The translations under genes and the position numbers were made by a program. DNA of 43,143 nucleotides from CAZZCP01 sp964653235 (GTDB taxonomy: Bacteria; Bdellovibrionota; Bdellovibrionia; Bdellovibrionales; UBA840): contig CAZZCP010000013.1 of assembly GCA_964653235.1 (NCBI GenBank), forward strand, positions 1 to 43,143, in the 5' to 3' direction. Below the pieces are notes generated by a model. The model was not told the DNA's origin and did not search any database. It saw only the letters and a program-made list of their open reading frames with translations. Shown piece after piece: positions 8,687-17,490 of this stretch. How positions within the stretch are numbered: the stretch's first letter is position 1; every line of letters starts with the position of its first letter.

Positions 8687-9850
8687 ATGAAAAAAATTTT
8701 TGCGCTATTATTGTTAATCTCAAATTCGGCCTTTGCCACCAATGGTGATGTACTGATTGGCTTTGGTGCCAAATCACGAGCTATGGGAGGCACAGGGGTT
8801 GCAACTCACCTAGGAGCAGAAAACGCTCTTAAAAACCCAGCGATGGCCTACATCGAAGAAGGTAGTGAATTTACCTTTGCCACCACCCTCTTTATGCCCG
8901 ATGTAGAGACCGAAAATGTTACGACTGGACGAGGACCACAAAGCAGCGCTGCCAATGAGTTTTTTATTCCCTCCATTGGTTTTGTTCAAAATGTGGGTAA
9001 TAACGGTAGCTTTGGTTTGGGTGCCTACGGAGTTTCAGGAATTGGTGCAGACTTTCGTGGTACAGAAGCTGCGGATGGCTTGTCAAAAATTGGAACTTCT
9101 CTATCTTTGATTAAATTCACTCCCAATTATTCCCACAAATTTGGTGATTTTAAAGTAGGAATAGGTCTTCCAATGCTCTATGGTGCTTTGGGAATTACCT
9201 TTGATACAGGCTCAGTACGTAGTAGCGCCGGTTCATCAGACGATTATGGAATTGGTTTTGACCTAGGCTTGGCCTATACAATGAGCAATTTTACTTTTGG
9301 TTTAACCTACCAAAGCCCGATAAAAATGGAATATCGTTTTCAGTTATCTGAAAGCACAACAAAATTTAGTTTGAGTGGATTTACCGACGAGCTCACACAA
9401 CCAGGAGAAATTGCACTGGGAATCGCTTATGAAGCTGCCAACTTTTTGGTTACGATGGATTATCGCAATATCGCCTGGTCTTCGGCAGAGGGCTATGAGG
9501 GCTTTGGCTGGGATGACCAAGATGTCATTGCACTGGGCGGAGAGTTTCGCATCGGCGGTAGCAGTATTCGTTTAGGTGCAAATTTTGCCAACAACCCATT
9601 GGGTGATGATGCGATTAAGAATACGGTTACGAACCAAGCATTGAACTTTCTCAACTTGGGCGGCTTTCCGGCGACCATCGAAAACCACTACACTTTTGGC
9701 TATGGCTATGAGTTTAGTGAGAAGTTTTCACTCGACACAGCCTTTGTTTTTGCGCCAGAAGTTGAAATCGATGCTAGTTTTTTGGGATTCAATTACACCA
9801 ACAAACACTCGCAGACTTCCTTTAGTCTTGCCGGAACTTGGAACTTCTAA
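8687..9850 (+). CDS. OmpP1/FadL/TodX family outer-membrane transporter
   Basis: This is a 387-residue beta-barrel porin of the FadL type, which takes up hydrophobic compounds such as long-chain fatty acids. A signal peptide (MKKIFALLLLISNSAFA, residues 1-17) is followed by the family N-terminal region, including GFGAKSRAMGGTG and ALKNPAMAY, the FadL-like plug segment. The barrel strands continue to a C-terminal Trp-Asn-Phe. I chose the ATG at 8687 over 8678 because AAGGA (8674-8678) is then 8 bases away and the signal peptide starts there. A strong terminator follows, so it is monocistronic. Confidence 0.88.
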   Translation: MKKIFALLLLISNSAFATNGDVLIGFGAKSRAMGGTGVATHLGAENALKNPAMAYIEEGSEFTFATTLFMPDVETENVTTGRGPQSSAANEFFIPSIGFVQNVGNNGSFGLGAYGVSGIGADFRGTEAADGLSKIGTSLSLIKFTPNYSHKFGDFKVGIGLPMLYGALGITFDTGSVRSSAGSSDDYGIGFDLGLAYTMSNFTFGLTYQSPIKMEYRFQLSESTTKFSLSGFTDELTQPGEIALGIAYEAANFLVTMDYRNIAWSSAEGYEGFGWDDQDVIALGGEFRIGGSSIRLGANFANNPLGDDAIKNTVTNQALNFLNLGGFPATIENHYTFGYGYEFSEKFSLDTAFVFAPEVEIDASFLGFNYTNKHSQTSFSLAGTWNF

Positions 9851-9863
9851 GATCTGTTCTATT

Positions 9864-9885
9864 GGGGCTAGACCTAGCCCCTTTT
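9864..9885 (+). terminator. Intrinsic terminator after the FadL-like gene
   Basis: A perfect 7-bp stem GGGGCTA/TAGCCCC (9864-9870 and 9875-9881), with the 4-nt loop gacc, is followed by TTTTC. It lies 13 bp after the FadL-like stop. Confidence 0.8.
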
Positions 9886-9949
9886 CTAGACCACGTTTCA
9901 TCAAAAACAAATTTATATTCACTTAGTTTGAGCCGAAAAATGTAAGGTA

Positions 9950-11194
9950 ATGAGTATGATTCAGATGTATACCTATATTTCAATTTACCTTTTGCCTATC
10001 GTTTTTCTATGTACTCTAGGATTTCTTGTTCTTTGGCAACAAAGTAAAAAAAAGCTTGATGCTTTTGACAAAGAGCATTTGTCAGAAATTCAAAAGTATG
10101 AATCTCAAATACAAAAATTAAAGTCCGATTTGTCAAACAGTGCCGGAAATTGCACCGACACCAAAAAAGCCGTAGGTGCAATTCAAGATGTAAACAAAAT
10201 GGCAAATGGAATTATTGAAGATACCACAAAAAAGCTTTTAGACTTTGAAGCAAAGGCAAAGATGAACCAAGATTCTACTTTGCAGATCATAGAAAGCGTT
10301 GATCTTGTCTACAAAGCATTGGATGGTCTCTCCAAATCAGTCGAAGAGCTAATCAAAAACGGCAAACAGGTTTCAGAGATCGATAGCAAGATCAACTCGG
10401 TCTATGATCTTGTAAATGACATCGCCAGCAAAAGCGGAGTTATTATTGATGTTGCTTTTCAAGCAAAACTTCTTGCTTTTAATGCTAGCGTTGAGGCTGC
10501 AAGAGCCGGCGAAACAGGTAAAGGCTTTGCGGTTGTTGCCACCGAGGTTGGAAAACTTGCCGAGAGCAGCGGAAAATCTTCTAAAGAAATTTCGGCAGTG
10601 GTTGAAGAAAGTATTTCTCATTTACAGCAAGTAAAAAAAGAGATTGAATCGCAATCAAAAATCTTGTCTGAGGCGATCAATCATTCTTCTGAATCTTTTC
10701 GGGTATCACAGTCATCGATTCACGAACTAAGAGATATAGGTGCCAACTTACAAAGTCTTTCTACTGAATTTTATGATAAGCTTGCAGAGTTTAGTTCTAG
10801 TAGTAAAACCAGTCTTGAAGCCTTGGTTCAATCGCTTACAGAGTGTATCTCGGTTGTAACTGGCGTTGAAATTAAAAACCTCAAAGTAGAGCAAGTCTAT
10901 CAAAGAAAGAATGATTTTGTTTTGATTGATGTTCGCCGCGAAGATGAGTTTCATGGAGAATTAGGACACATTGAAGGTGCAAGACTTATGGTTCTTCAAA
11001 ACGAGCTTGAGGCTCAGCTTAAAAATTTAGATCGCAGTAAAAAATACCTCTTCTATTGCCGCAGTGGTGGGCGCTCAATGAAGGCAGCCCAAATCGCTCA
11101 GCAATTGTCTTTTCAAAATGTATACAATATGGAAGGTGGCATGTTGAGGTGGAACGAAGTCGGTCTTCCTGTAAAGCGATCAAAGGCGGCTTAG
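9950..11194 (+). CDS. Membrane MCP-signalling domain fused to C-terminal rhodanese domain
   Basis: This 414-residue protein has one N-terminal transmembrane segment (about 9-29), a long coiled coil and a methyl-accepting chemotaxis signalling hairpin around residues 165-220 (AFNASVEAARAGETGKGFAVVA, split over the tip). A rhodanese domain covers about 308-408, with active-site C370 in YCRSGGRS and the typical LIDVRREDEF and GHIEGA motifs. MCP hairpins bind CheA/CheW; rhodanese modules bind or transfer sulfane sulfur. There is no periplasmic sensor domain, so the rhodanese part is the likely input (inference). The start could be 9950 or the ATG at 9956. Its stop overlaps the convergent gene by 4 bp. 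Confidence 0.88.
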   Translation: MSMIQMYTYISIYLLPIVFLCTLGFLVLWQQSKKKLDAFDKEHLSEIQKYESQIQKLKSDLSNSAGNCTDTKKAVGAIQDVNKMANGIIEDTTKKLLDFEAKAKMNQDSTLQIIESVDLVYKALDGLSKSVEELIKNGKQVSEIDSKINSVYDLVNDIASKSGVIIDVAFQAKLLAFNASVEAARAGETGKGFAVVATEVGKLAESSGKSSKEISAVVEESISHLQQVKKEIESQSKILSEAINHSSESFRVSQSSIHELRDIGANLQSLSTEFYDKLAEFSSSSKTSLEALVQSLTECISVVTGVEIKNLKVEQVYQRKNDFVLIDVRREDEFHGELGHIEGARLMVLQNELEAQLKNLDRSKKYLFYCRSGGRSMKAAQIAQQLSFQNVYNMEGGMLRWNEVGLPVKRSKAA

Positions 11195-12003
11195 AGAAAT
11201 CCGCCGCTTGTCACAGAGCGATTGTAGCGAAATTTTGGTCCAGAAAATAAATTTTTACAGCCAGGCACAAAAATACTCATTTGCGATTTTGCTCGATTCG
11301 TATATTGCTCAACCAGTTCTTGAAAATTACTATTTGCTCTCTCAAGCCTTTCAAATCCATTGGGAAGCATATTGGCAGAATCAAAGCGATAGGCGGCCAA
11401 AAAACTTTGTATAAGATAAGCTGTGGTTCCAGCAAGTGCAGCGATGCTTCGAACGATTATCCCCTTGTATTCGGCAAATTGGGGATCTGGAGTAAAAAAT
11501 ATTGATATAGCAGAGCCAACAAATAGCGCCGTGCCTAGTCCCCACTTTAGAGCTCGGCCAAGTCCTATTGAAACATGTTGCGAGAAACGATAGCCCTCCC
11601 ATTTTTTCATATCAAATTCATAGAAGTTATTATTGGTAGTTTGAATAAAGATTTGTCCATTGCTTCTCAAAGCAAACTCACTCACTTTTAAATCCCCTGA
11701 TAACAACCTAACAAATGCTTGGCCATGAATCTTAAAGTAGTAATAGAGCTTTTGGTTCTCGCCGAGTAAAATTCTTGAATCGATATCATAGCTACTTTGA
11801 CCTGAATGACTGATGGGTATAAATGCCCAAGACTTTACTCTCAGATCAAAGCTATAATCTAGGCCAATTTCAGCATGTTGAGGTATATAGTTGAGGTTGC
11901 TCATCACAGTGTCAGCGGGAAGAATTCGCAGACTCTCGATTTGAGCAAACAATCCAAGTGGAAAAAACAAAAGAAAAAAAATCCCCCTACCCCATTTCAT
12001 CAT
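11191..12003 (-). CDS. Secreted/membrane hypothetical protein, 270 aa
   Basis: The N-terminal signal peptide (about 1-20, ending GLFA) is followed by a beta-rich region, with LDYSFDLRVKSW and DSRILLGENQ suggesting barrel-like strands or a DUF3108-like fold. Two hydrophobic segments lie near residues 150-172 and 184-203, then a charged tail. No family is recognised. The start is ATG-ATG at 12003/12000 with only a weak purine stretch upstream, and directly follows the stop of a short unexplained frame (12004-12108). It overlaps the MCP-rhodanese stop by 4 bp. Confidence 0.72.
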   Translation of the reverse strand: MMKWGRGIFFLLFFPLGLFAQIESLRILPADTVMSNLNYIPQHAEIGLDYSFDLRVKSWAFIPISHSGQSSYDIDSRILLGENQKLYYYFKIHGQAFVRLLSGDLKVSEFALRSNGQIFIQTTNNNFYEFDMKKWEGYRFSQHVSIGLGRALKWGLGTALFVGSAISIFFTPDPQFAEYKGIIVRSIAALAGTTAYLIQSFLAAYRFDSANMLPNGFERLERANSNFQELVEQYTNRAKSQMSIFVPGCKNLFSGPKFRYNRSVTSGGFL

Positions 12004-12189
12004 TTACTCGCTTTGATGTTCTATCCATTGAGGATCAACTGCAAAACCAAATACAGGACCCAGTGGAAAATCTCTTATGTACTCTCCAAGACTTAAGCAT
12101 TCAATTTTTTATGAAGTGTCTCCAGGTCTTTTTATGGAATGAAATAATTTAATAGTGACTGATAAGAATATATAGATATTTTGTCAGAC

Positions 12190-12278
12190 TGGTGCCCCGG
12201 GCCAGACTTGAACTGGCACGACCGGTAAAGGTCCCAGGATTTTAAGTCCTGTGCGTCTACCAATTTCGCCACCGGGGC
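12190..12278 (-). tRNA. tRNA-Leu (anticodon UAA)
   Basis: On the minus strand the sequence starts GCCCCGG and ends CCGGGGC-A-CCA, giving a 7-bp acceptor stem with an encoded CCA. The anticodon stem/loop CAGGA-CTTAAAA-TCCTG gives anticodon TAA, which reads UUA (Leu). A long variable arm (GGGACCTTTACCGGTC region) fits a class II tRNA-Leu, and the T-arm has GTTCAAGTC. It stands alone, with no neighbouring tRNA. Confidence 0.96.
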
Positions 12279-12505
12279 ATTCCAAAAGAAGAATCAAATT
12301 CTCTAAAAAAAATAATTTTGGCAAGAGCTTAGATCATTGCGCTCCCGCGAAGCTTTGCGTTATTAGCCTGTCAGTTTTAACTCCAGGCCTCAAACTGTTG
12401 AAGATCTATACACTTGCTTAAAAATTAGAATCTAAGTATTTGATAACACATTACTTTTTAAGGTTTGTCTCAAAATGCTCCGATACCAAATATAGGAAGA
12501 TATTT

Positions 12506-13603
12506 ATGGAAAAAGGAAATTTTAAAATCTTAGTCTTTTTTGTGTTTTCAATACTGTTTTTTTCAAAACTGCAGTTAAACTGAGCTTTAACTTCTTTGGG
12601 AGATGGCAATAACTCTAGCAACCAGCAAGCGAACCCATGCAATTCATCCTCATCAATTCAACCAGAACTATTTCTTGCCATCAACGGATGTAGTCAAGCT
12701 GCAAACAATCAACAAAGCCTGCAAGTTCAAAACCCAGATCGCGACAGGCTTCATCTGTGCGCAAGAAACATTTGCACTCAAAACCAAGATTCTGAAAATA
12801 ATTTTCTCGATACACATTTCAATGTTGTAGATGCCAACGAGAGCTGTTCGGCTCAACAGCCTATGCCTGGCGGCAGTGCTGAAGAATTGTGGATCTCAAT
12901 TCTTGGTGAAGAGAATTCTCTAATGACCCGACTCAATCCTAGAACTTACAGCGAGAGATACCCTGATGGCTTTGAAATCTGCTTTGAAAACCAAATCAAT
13001 GGTCAAAGCACGAGCCATCAAATCAATCTCAATCTTATCGACAATGGCGGTGGAAATCCCGGTCCTCCAAATCCAGATCCAAACCCACCACCAGGGGCTG
13101 TTGCTGACTGCCCTGGCATTCCGTCAGTACTGCAAAGAGCTAGAGGCTTTCAGTTTGAAAGAAATAATAATGCGGGCGGAAACTTTGCCGATTTTTGGGA
13201 GACATGGCTTGGCACTTTTCCCTATGATGCTGCAAACCTAAATGCAACTTACCTCATTCGTATAAATCAAAGTGAATACATTTCGATTCCAGTCACCATA
13301 CCTTTAGATGCACCAAGGGGTCTGAGGCTTATTTCTGAAAACAATACGTCGAACTCAAGAGGACAAATTACAAACTTCTCTACTTGCCGCGGAGCTGTAA
13401 CTGAAAATGAGGCCATTCCCAACTGTCATTGGGTTGCCGGACGATCAGGAATAAGCCATGTCATTACAGTTGAAGATTCTGGCTCTGCTTGTCACCTAAT
13501 TCCGGGGCAAACCTATTTTTTTAATATTTTTAACCTCGACGCAAATTTAGAAGATACGTGCGATGATTCTTCTTGCATTTGGTTGATACAAGTTAATTTT
13601 TAA
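12506..13603 (+). pseudogene. Cys-rich secreted protein gene with in-frame TGA at the expected lipobox Cys
   Basis: The frame starts at ATG 12506, with AGGAAG 6 nt upstream, and encodes a typical signal segment (MEKGNFKILVFFVFSILFFS). It then meets TGA at 12581-12583 (codon 26) and continues open in the same frame for 340 codons to TAA 13601-13603. The context KLQLN-stop-ALTS is where a lipid-attachment Cys is expected; compare YQNC in the lipoprotein at 16158-17330. TGC or TGT to TGA is a single change. The rest is rich in Cys, Asn and Gln, with a Pro-rich linker near 13067-13100. It is a broken lipoprotein gene, a sequencing error or, less likely, a recoded TGA. Translation restart at TTG 12596 has little support. 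Confidence 0.7.
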
Positions 13604-13604
13604 T

Positions 13605-13779
13605 AGCTGCTCCCTTTTATTTCACTTTTTTTACCCAATCTTTTTGTACTATCAATAAGCTAGGATGCTTTTCCGAAAATGCCTCATAACTTCAACAAAC
13701 TCGGACAGAATTCACTAAATATTTTAAGTGCTTATTTGCTTTCGGACGCAAGTCAAAAGTGAAATAAAAGGGAGCAGCT
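13605..13779 (+). repeat. 175-bp terminal-inverted-repeat element, copy 2
   Basis: A perfect 25-bp terminal inverted repeat (13605-13629 and 13755-13779) encloses an AT-rich interior with no ORF. The interior aligns gap-free with copy 3 (about 82 of 124 positions identical by hand count), best in the right half (TCGGA.AGAAT.CACTAA and CTTATTTG.T.TCGGACG). Its left end lies 1 nt after the stop codon of the preceding gene. Its right end is 70 bp before the GMP reductase-like start. Confidence 0.92.
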
Positions 13780-13849
13780 TATAACTTGATTCATAGCATA
13801 AATTTGAATCAAAAATAGACCTTGCTGTCTTTTGCACTATACTCGCGAC

Positions 13850-14893
13850 ATGTTTTTTCAATGGCAAGATATACCCAAAAGACAGCATGCCCTCACCTTT
13901 GATGAGGTTTTACTATTACCCAACAAACTCAATATGCGCTCGCGTCGCGATCCTGAGTTAAACACAAAATTGAGTAAAAAATTCGATTTAAAAATCCCTC
14001 TGATTGCCGCCAATATGGATACGGTTTGTGAAGCTCCCATGGCAATTGCCATGTACCAGCTAGGTGGCCTAGGTATTCTTCATCGATTCTTATCGATCGA
14101 GGCACAGCTTGAAGAGGTGAAAAAAATGACGACTGCTGGTGTAGAAATATTGGCTGCAAGCATAGGAGTGAACCAAGAGTCTTTAGAGAGAGCCGAGTCT
14201 TTAGTGAATGCTGGAGTCAATCTATTAACCATCGACATCGCTCATGGCCACTCAGTCGCAATGCTCGATACCCTAAAAGCAGTAAAAGACAAATATCCCG
14301 ATGTTGAGGTGATCGCAGGAAACATTGCCACTGCAGAGGCGGCTGAAGATTTGATAGAAGCTGGAGCCGATGCATTGAAAGTCGGTATCGGTCCTGGCTC
14401 AATGTGCACGACACGTATTATTACCGGCTGTGGCCTTGCCCAACTTACTGCCATCGCACTTTGTGCCGAAGTGGCCAAAGAAAAACAAATTCCGTTAATT
14501 GCTGACGGCGGAATCAAAAGCTCAGGCGATATAGTCAAGGCCCTTGCTGCTGGTGCAGATTCTGTGATGTTAGGAAGTCTCCTGGCTGGTACCATTGAAT
14601 CCCCTGGCGAAATTAAAAGTGGTAAAAAACAATACCGAGGTATGGCCTCAAAGTCTGCCCAAGTCTCATGGCGCGGCGGTGTTCCTGAAGGAATGGCTGC
14701 CGAAGGCGAATCAACCATGGTCAATGTAAAAGGTCATGTTGCCGATGTGGTCAAAGAGCTTTGCGGCGGAATTCGCAGCGGAATGACTTATATCGATGCA
14801 AATCAAGTAAGTGAAATAAGTGAGAAAGCTCGATTTAGCCAAATGAGCACCTCTGGATTTATTGAATCAAGAGCTCATGGAGTCTCACTCTAA
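13850..14893 (+). CDS. guaC: GMP reductase-like enzyme (IMPDH/GMPR family, no CBS domains)
   Basis: This is a 347-residue TIM-barrel enzyme of the IMP dehydrogenase/GMP reductase family. The catalytic loop GIGPGSMCTTR places C186 and T188 at the positions used by GMP reductase, and the length equals that of E. coli GuaC. There is no CBS pair between the LSIEAQLEEV and VEILAASIGV blocks, unlike typical GuaB. The flap region reads RGGVPEGMAAEG, like the GGVAEYRAAEG of GMPR and without the Arg-Tyr dyad of IMPDH. Other stretches (IDIAHGHS, GGIRSGMTYI) look IMPDH-like, so a CBS-less IMPDH remains possible. The ATG at 13850 is preferred by family start; an in-frame ATG at 13832 is possible. No good ribosome binding site is seen. 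Confidence 0.75.
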   Translation: MFFQWQDIPKRQHALTFDEVLLLPNKLNMRSRRDPELNTKLSKKFDLKIPLIAANMDTVCEAPMAIAMYQLGGLGILHRFLSIEAQLEEVKKMTTAGVEILAASIGVNQESLERAESLVNAGVNLLTIDIAHGHSVAMLDTLKAVKDKYPDVEVIAGNIATAEAAEDLIEAGADALKVGIGPGSMCTTRIITGCGLAQLTAIALCAEVAKEKQIPLIADGGIKSSGDIVKALAAGADSVMLGSLLAGTIESPGEIKSGKKQYRGMASKSAQVSWRGGVPEGMAAEGESTMVNVKGHVADVVKELCGGIRSGMTYIDANQVSEISEKARFSQMSTSGFIESRAHGVSL

Positions 14894-15123
14894 TTCGTAT
14901 CAAATTAAAATTTGAATTCAAATAGCCTTGATTTTGCCAAAATCTTTGGAAAATGCGGAAGTATTTTACAGCTGTAAAAAAATCATTTTTTTTGTAGGGA
15001 ATTCTAAAATCCACTCTTATCATTAAGAATTAAGGCTACCATTTTTTCTAAAAGCAGCATGTAGGTAAGCACTCAAAAAATTGCAAGGGATTCGTGCAAT
15101 TTATTTGTGCCTTGGGGGACTAC
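14894..15123. other. AT-rich intergenic region with a 16-bp perfect palindrome
   Basis: This 230-bp non-coding spacer separates the GMP reductase-like gene and the VWA lipoprotein gene. It holds the perfect palindrome TTTTACAGCTGTAAAA at 14964-14979, followed by a T-rich stretch (ATCATTTTTTTTG). It could be an operator for the downstream gene or a weak terminator. The sequence resembles a TTAC-spacer-GTAA box but has a 4-nt spacer. Nothing else recognisable is present. Confidence 0.4.
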
Positions 15124-16161
15124 ATGTTTTTTAAATATCTATTTTTAACGATGACTTTATTTTTAATGGCTTGTGAAAAAGATCCTGGCTTTACTATTCT
15201 TTCTGAAACCGAAGAATTTCAACAAACCAAAGTAGGCTTTAACAACAAACTCGACATTCTTTGGGTGGTTGACAATTCGGGCTCCATGGGTCCGAACCAA
15301 GATAATGTTGCCGCCAATTTTGAAGCTTTTATCGCTGATTTTATCAACAAAGGCTTTGATTACCAGATCGCAGTAACAACGACTGAGGCTTGGTTAGTCG
15401 ATTACCCCGGCCATCCTTTCTATGATCCAGGTATCGAGCTCTATAGCAATTTCGCTGGAACCCAATTGATTACTCCCTTAACTCCCGATCCCGAACAAGC
15501 ATTTATCGACAATATCACTCAAGGCGTATCTGGCTACGGTGATGAGAGAGCCTTTGATAGTTTTGTTCGCTCTCTTTCTGCTCAAGAAAATATTGACCTT
15601 GGCTTTCCTAGAGCAGACGCCTTCTTGGCTATTATTATTGTTTCTGATGAAGATGATTTCTCCCACTCAACCGATGAATATATTTTTAACAATCATGATT
15701 TTGCAGGTCTTCGTCCCATTTCAGAGTACACCGATTTTCTCGATAACTTAACTCAATCATCTGGAGCGAGCCGAAGATACAATGTATCGTCGATTGCAAT
15801 TTTAGACTCCGACTGTGAAGCAGACAATGCCCCTCATGGAGTCATAGCGCAAAGATATCAGGCTCTAGCCAATGAAACCAATGGTGAACTTGGCGATGTG
15901 TGTGCCGCCAATTTTTCTGATAGTTTAAATTTAATTCAAAGTAAAATATCAGAGCTATCAACGCAATTTTTCTTAACTAGAACTCCAGTTGATGGAAGCA
16001 TCGTTGTAAAGGTCAACTCGCAAACTGTGCCTGAAGATCCAATCAATGGTTGGACTTATGATGAAGCTGCCAATAGCATCGTCTTTAATGGCAGTGCCGT
16101 GCCAGTGCAAGGCTCCACCATCATTATTGATTATGATCCGACCACGGTGATCATCAATTAA
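15124..16161 (+). CDS. VWA-domain lipoprotein
   Basis: This 345-residue lipoprotein has the lipobox LMAC (C17). It is followed by a von Willebrand factor A domain beginning at LDILWVVDNSGSMG, with a complete MIDAS metal site D50/S52/S54, and a later VSDEDDFS block. A small beta domain forms the C-terminus after about residue 280. VWA domains of this kind mediate metal-dependent protein binding at the envelope. The start at 15124 is chosen because GGGGGA lies 4 nt upstream and the signal peptide begins there; an in-frame ATG at 15094 would add an unlikely leader. Its TAA stop overlaps the convergent lipoprotein stop by 4 bp. Confidence 0.87.
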   Translation: MFFKYLFLTMTLFLMACEKDPGFTILSETEEFQQTKVGFNNKLDILWVVDNSGSMGPNQDNVAANFEAFIADFINKGFDYQIAVTTTEAWLVDYPGHPFYDPGIELYSNFAGTQLITPLTPDPEQAFIDNITQGVSGYGDERAFDSFVRSLSAQENIDLGFPRADAFLAIIIVSDEDDFSHSTDEYIFNNHDFAGLRPISEYTDFLDNLTQSSGASRRYNVSSIAILDSDCEADNAPHGVIAQRYQALANETNGELGDVCAANFSDSLNLIQSKISELSTQFFLTRTPVDGSIVVKVNSQTVPEDPINGWTYDEAANSIVFNGSAVPVQGSTIIIDYDPTTVIIN

Positions 16162-17330
16162 GGAAGGCCTGAACAAGAATCAGGTCTTGCCACAGATTGG
16201 CTTACATCATAACCGCAAGCCACGGCTCTGAGCGAGCGAACCCTCCACCCGCCTTGAGGGTGGCGAAGTATTACCCCCGATAGAGTGTTTGTGCCTTCTC
16301 TTCCAAGCCGAAGACTCAAGCCCTCAAAACCAAAAGCATTGTAAGGAGAGAAAGAAGAAAGGTTGTCTGGTGCTGGCAATTGTACAAAGGCAAGATAATC
16401 AGTCTCTGGGTCTTCAATTCTCCAGTAGGCCAATGGGCGACCAAACAAAGTGGCATCATACCAAGTACTGCGAAAAACGAATTGCAAACGAAGAACATTC
16501 CCGCTTGTCCAGGGATCTTCGTTGATCTCACGTAAAGAGGAAGTAAAAGCAATGTTTCTGCTTTCTAAAGCGATTCCATAGAAGTAGCTAAAATTTGATC
16601 CTTGAGTAGGGCTTTCATAAATAAAAGCCGAAACATACTCCTCACCCATTGCATTTCTCAGACTAAAAAGTGTGTCTACTTCTACAGTGCTTGAAGAGCC
16701 AGAGGGAAGTTCTCTTACATTGCCAACCTCAATTTCCATATCGATATAAAATTCTTGATGGGGTTGTATATTTGACTGGCGTAGAATTTCAAAAAGATCG
16801 ATATCGGTGGGATTGGAACCATAATTGATATTGTTTCTCTCTTGAACCTGCTCTGCTGGAAAACTTTGCTGAACCCCAAAATTGAGTTCTGATGCATCAA
16901 AGGAACTATCAAAACCCTCTAAACCGCGGATATTCAGCCGAAGCGTATAAATAACATTGGGTGCCGCAGTAAATCCTAGAGGAATGATCGCACTTCGGTT
17001 TCCCTCTGGTGCTCCGTTGACGTTGATAGGGCCATTGGCTTTTACCATACTATTTTCAGAAAGATTGTAGGAGATACTTACATTCGAGAAATTTCCTCGT
17101 CTGTAATCAAATCTAACATCTAGGTTGCGCCTTGAGCTATCAAATTCAGCATTGATGATAGTCACACTCACCTCGCCTGTCTGACGATCAAAACCTCCAT
17201 CATCGCCACCTTCTTCACAAAATGGCTCACAGGTACTGATTGGCGTCACTCCGCCGGTCTCGGCGCAGTTTTGGTAGAGAAATGCAGTCGATAAAATGAG
17301 ACCTAAAATAAGAAAAATTTTTTTAGCCAT
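16158..17330 (-). CDS. Lipoprotein of unknown function, 390 aa
   Basis: The signal segment ends FLYQNC, making C22 the likely lipid-attachment site. The motif departs from the canonical lipobox (Tyr-Gln-Asn before Cys). A short Cys-rich, acidic linker (TCEPFCEEGGDDGG) leads into a beta-rich region with Fn3-like or Ig-like spacing. The C-terminus holds two more Cys (ACGYDV, DSCSGLP). No family is recognised. The gene overlaps the VWA lipoprotein stop by 4 bp. Confidence 0.78.
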   Translation of the reverse strand: MAKKIFLILGLILSTAFLYQNCAETGGVTPISTCEPFCEEGGDDGGFDRQTGEVSVTIINAEFDSSRRNLDVRFDYRRGNFSNVSISYNLSENSMVKANGPINVNGAPEGNRSAIIPLGFTAAPNVIYTLRLNIRGLEGFDSSFDASELNFGVQQSFPAEQVQERNNINYGSNPTDIDLFEILRQSNIQPHQEFYIDMEIEVGNVRELPSGSSSTVEVDTLFSLRNAMGEEYVSAFIYESPTQGSNFSYFYGIALESRNIAFTSSLREINEDPWTSGNVLRLQFVFRSTWYDATLFGRPLAYWRIEDPETDYLAFVQLPAPDNLSSFSPYNAFGFEGLSLRLGREGTNTLSGVILRHPQGGWRVRSLRAVACGYDVSQSVARPDSCSGLP

Positions 17331-17490
17331 ATTTCTTTATCGGTATAAGTATGCTCGATATTGAGACATTTTTTTCTCATTTTTGCTCAAACCTAAGTGC
17401 CCGAATTTGTTTTATTTTGAGACAGTTTTAGAAAAACTTAATTTTTCAGGCCCTTGGTCCGAATGAGATAAAAGAGATTAGGAGGACTAT

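Noticed and set aside
12584..12625. Selenocysteine insertion hairpin after the TGA at 12581
   Set aside because: I could not fold a convincing bacterial SECIS stem with the expected loop just after the TGA, so recoding as Sec is not supported.
12603..12830. ATG frame starting inside the Cys-rich secreted protein
   Set aside because: It is a different frame inside a longer frame that has a signal peptide and ribosome binding site; GGGAG is directly against the ATG.
13785..13812. TTGATTC-N13-GAATCAA inverted repeat before the GMP reductase-like gene, similar to motifs before the recombinase and to FNR boxes
   Set aside because: Spacing differs from FNR (TTGAT-N4-ATCAA), and such 9-mers are expected about once by chance in this AT-rich window.
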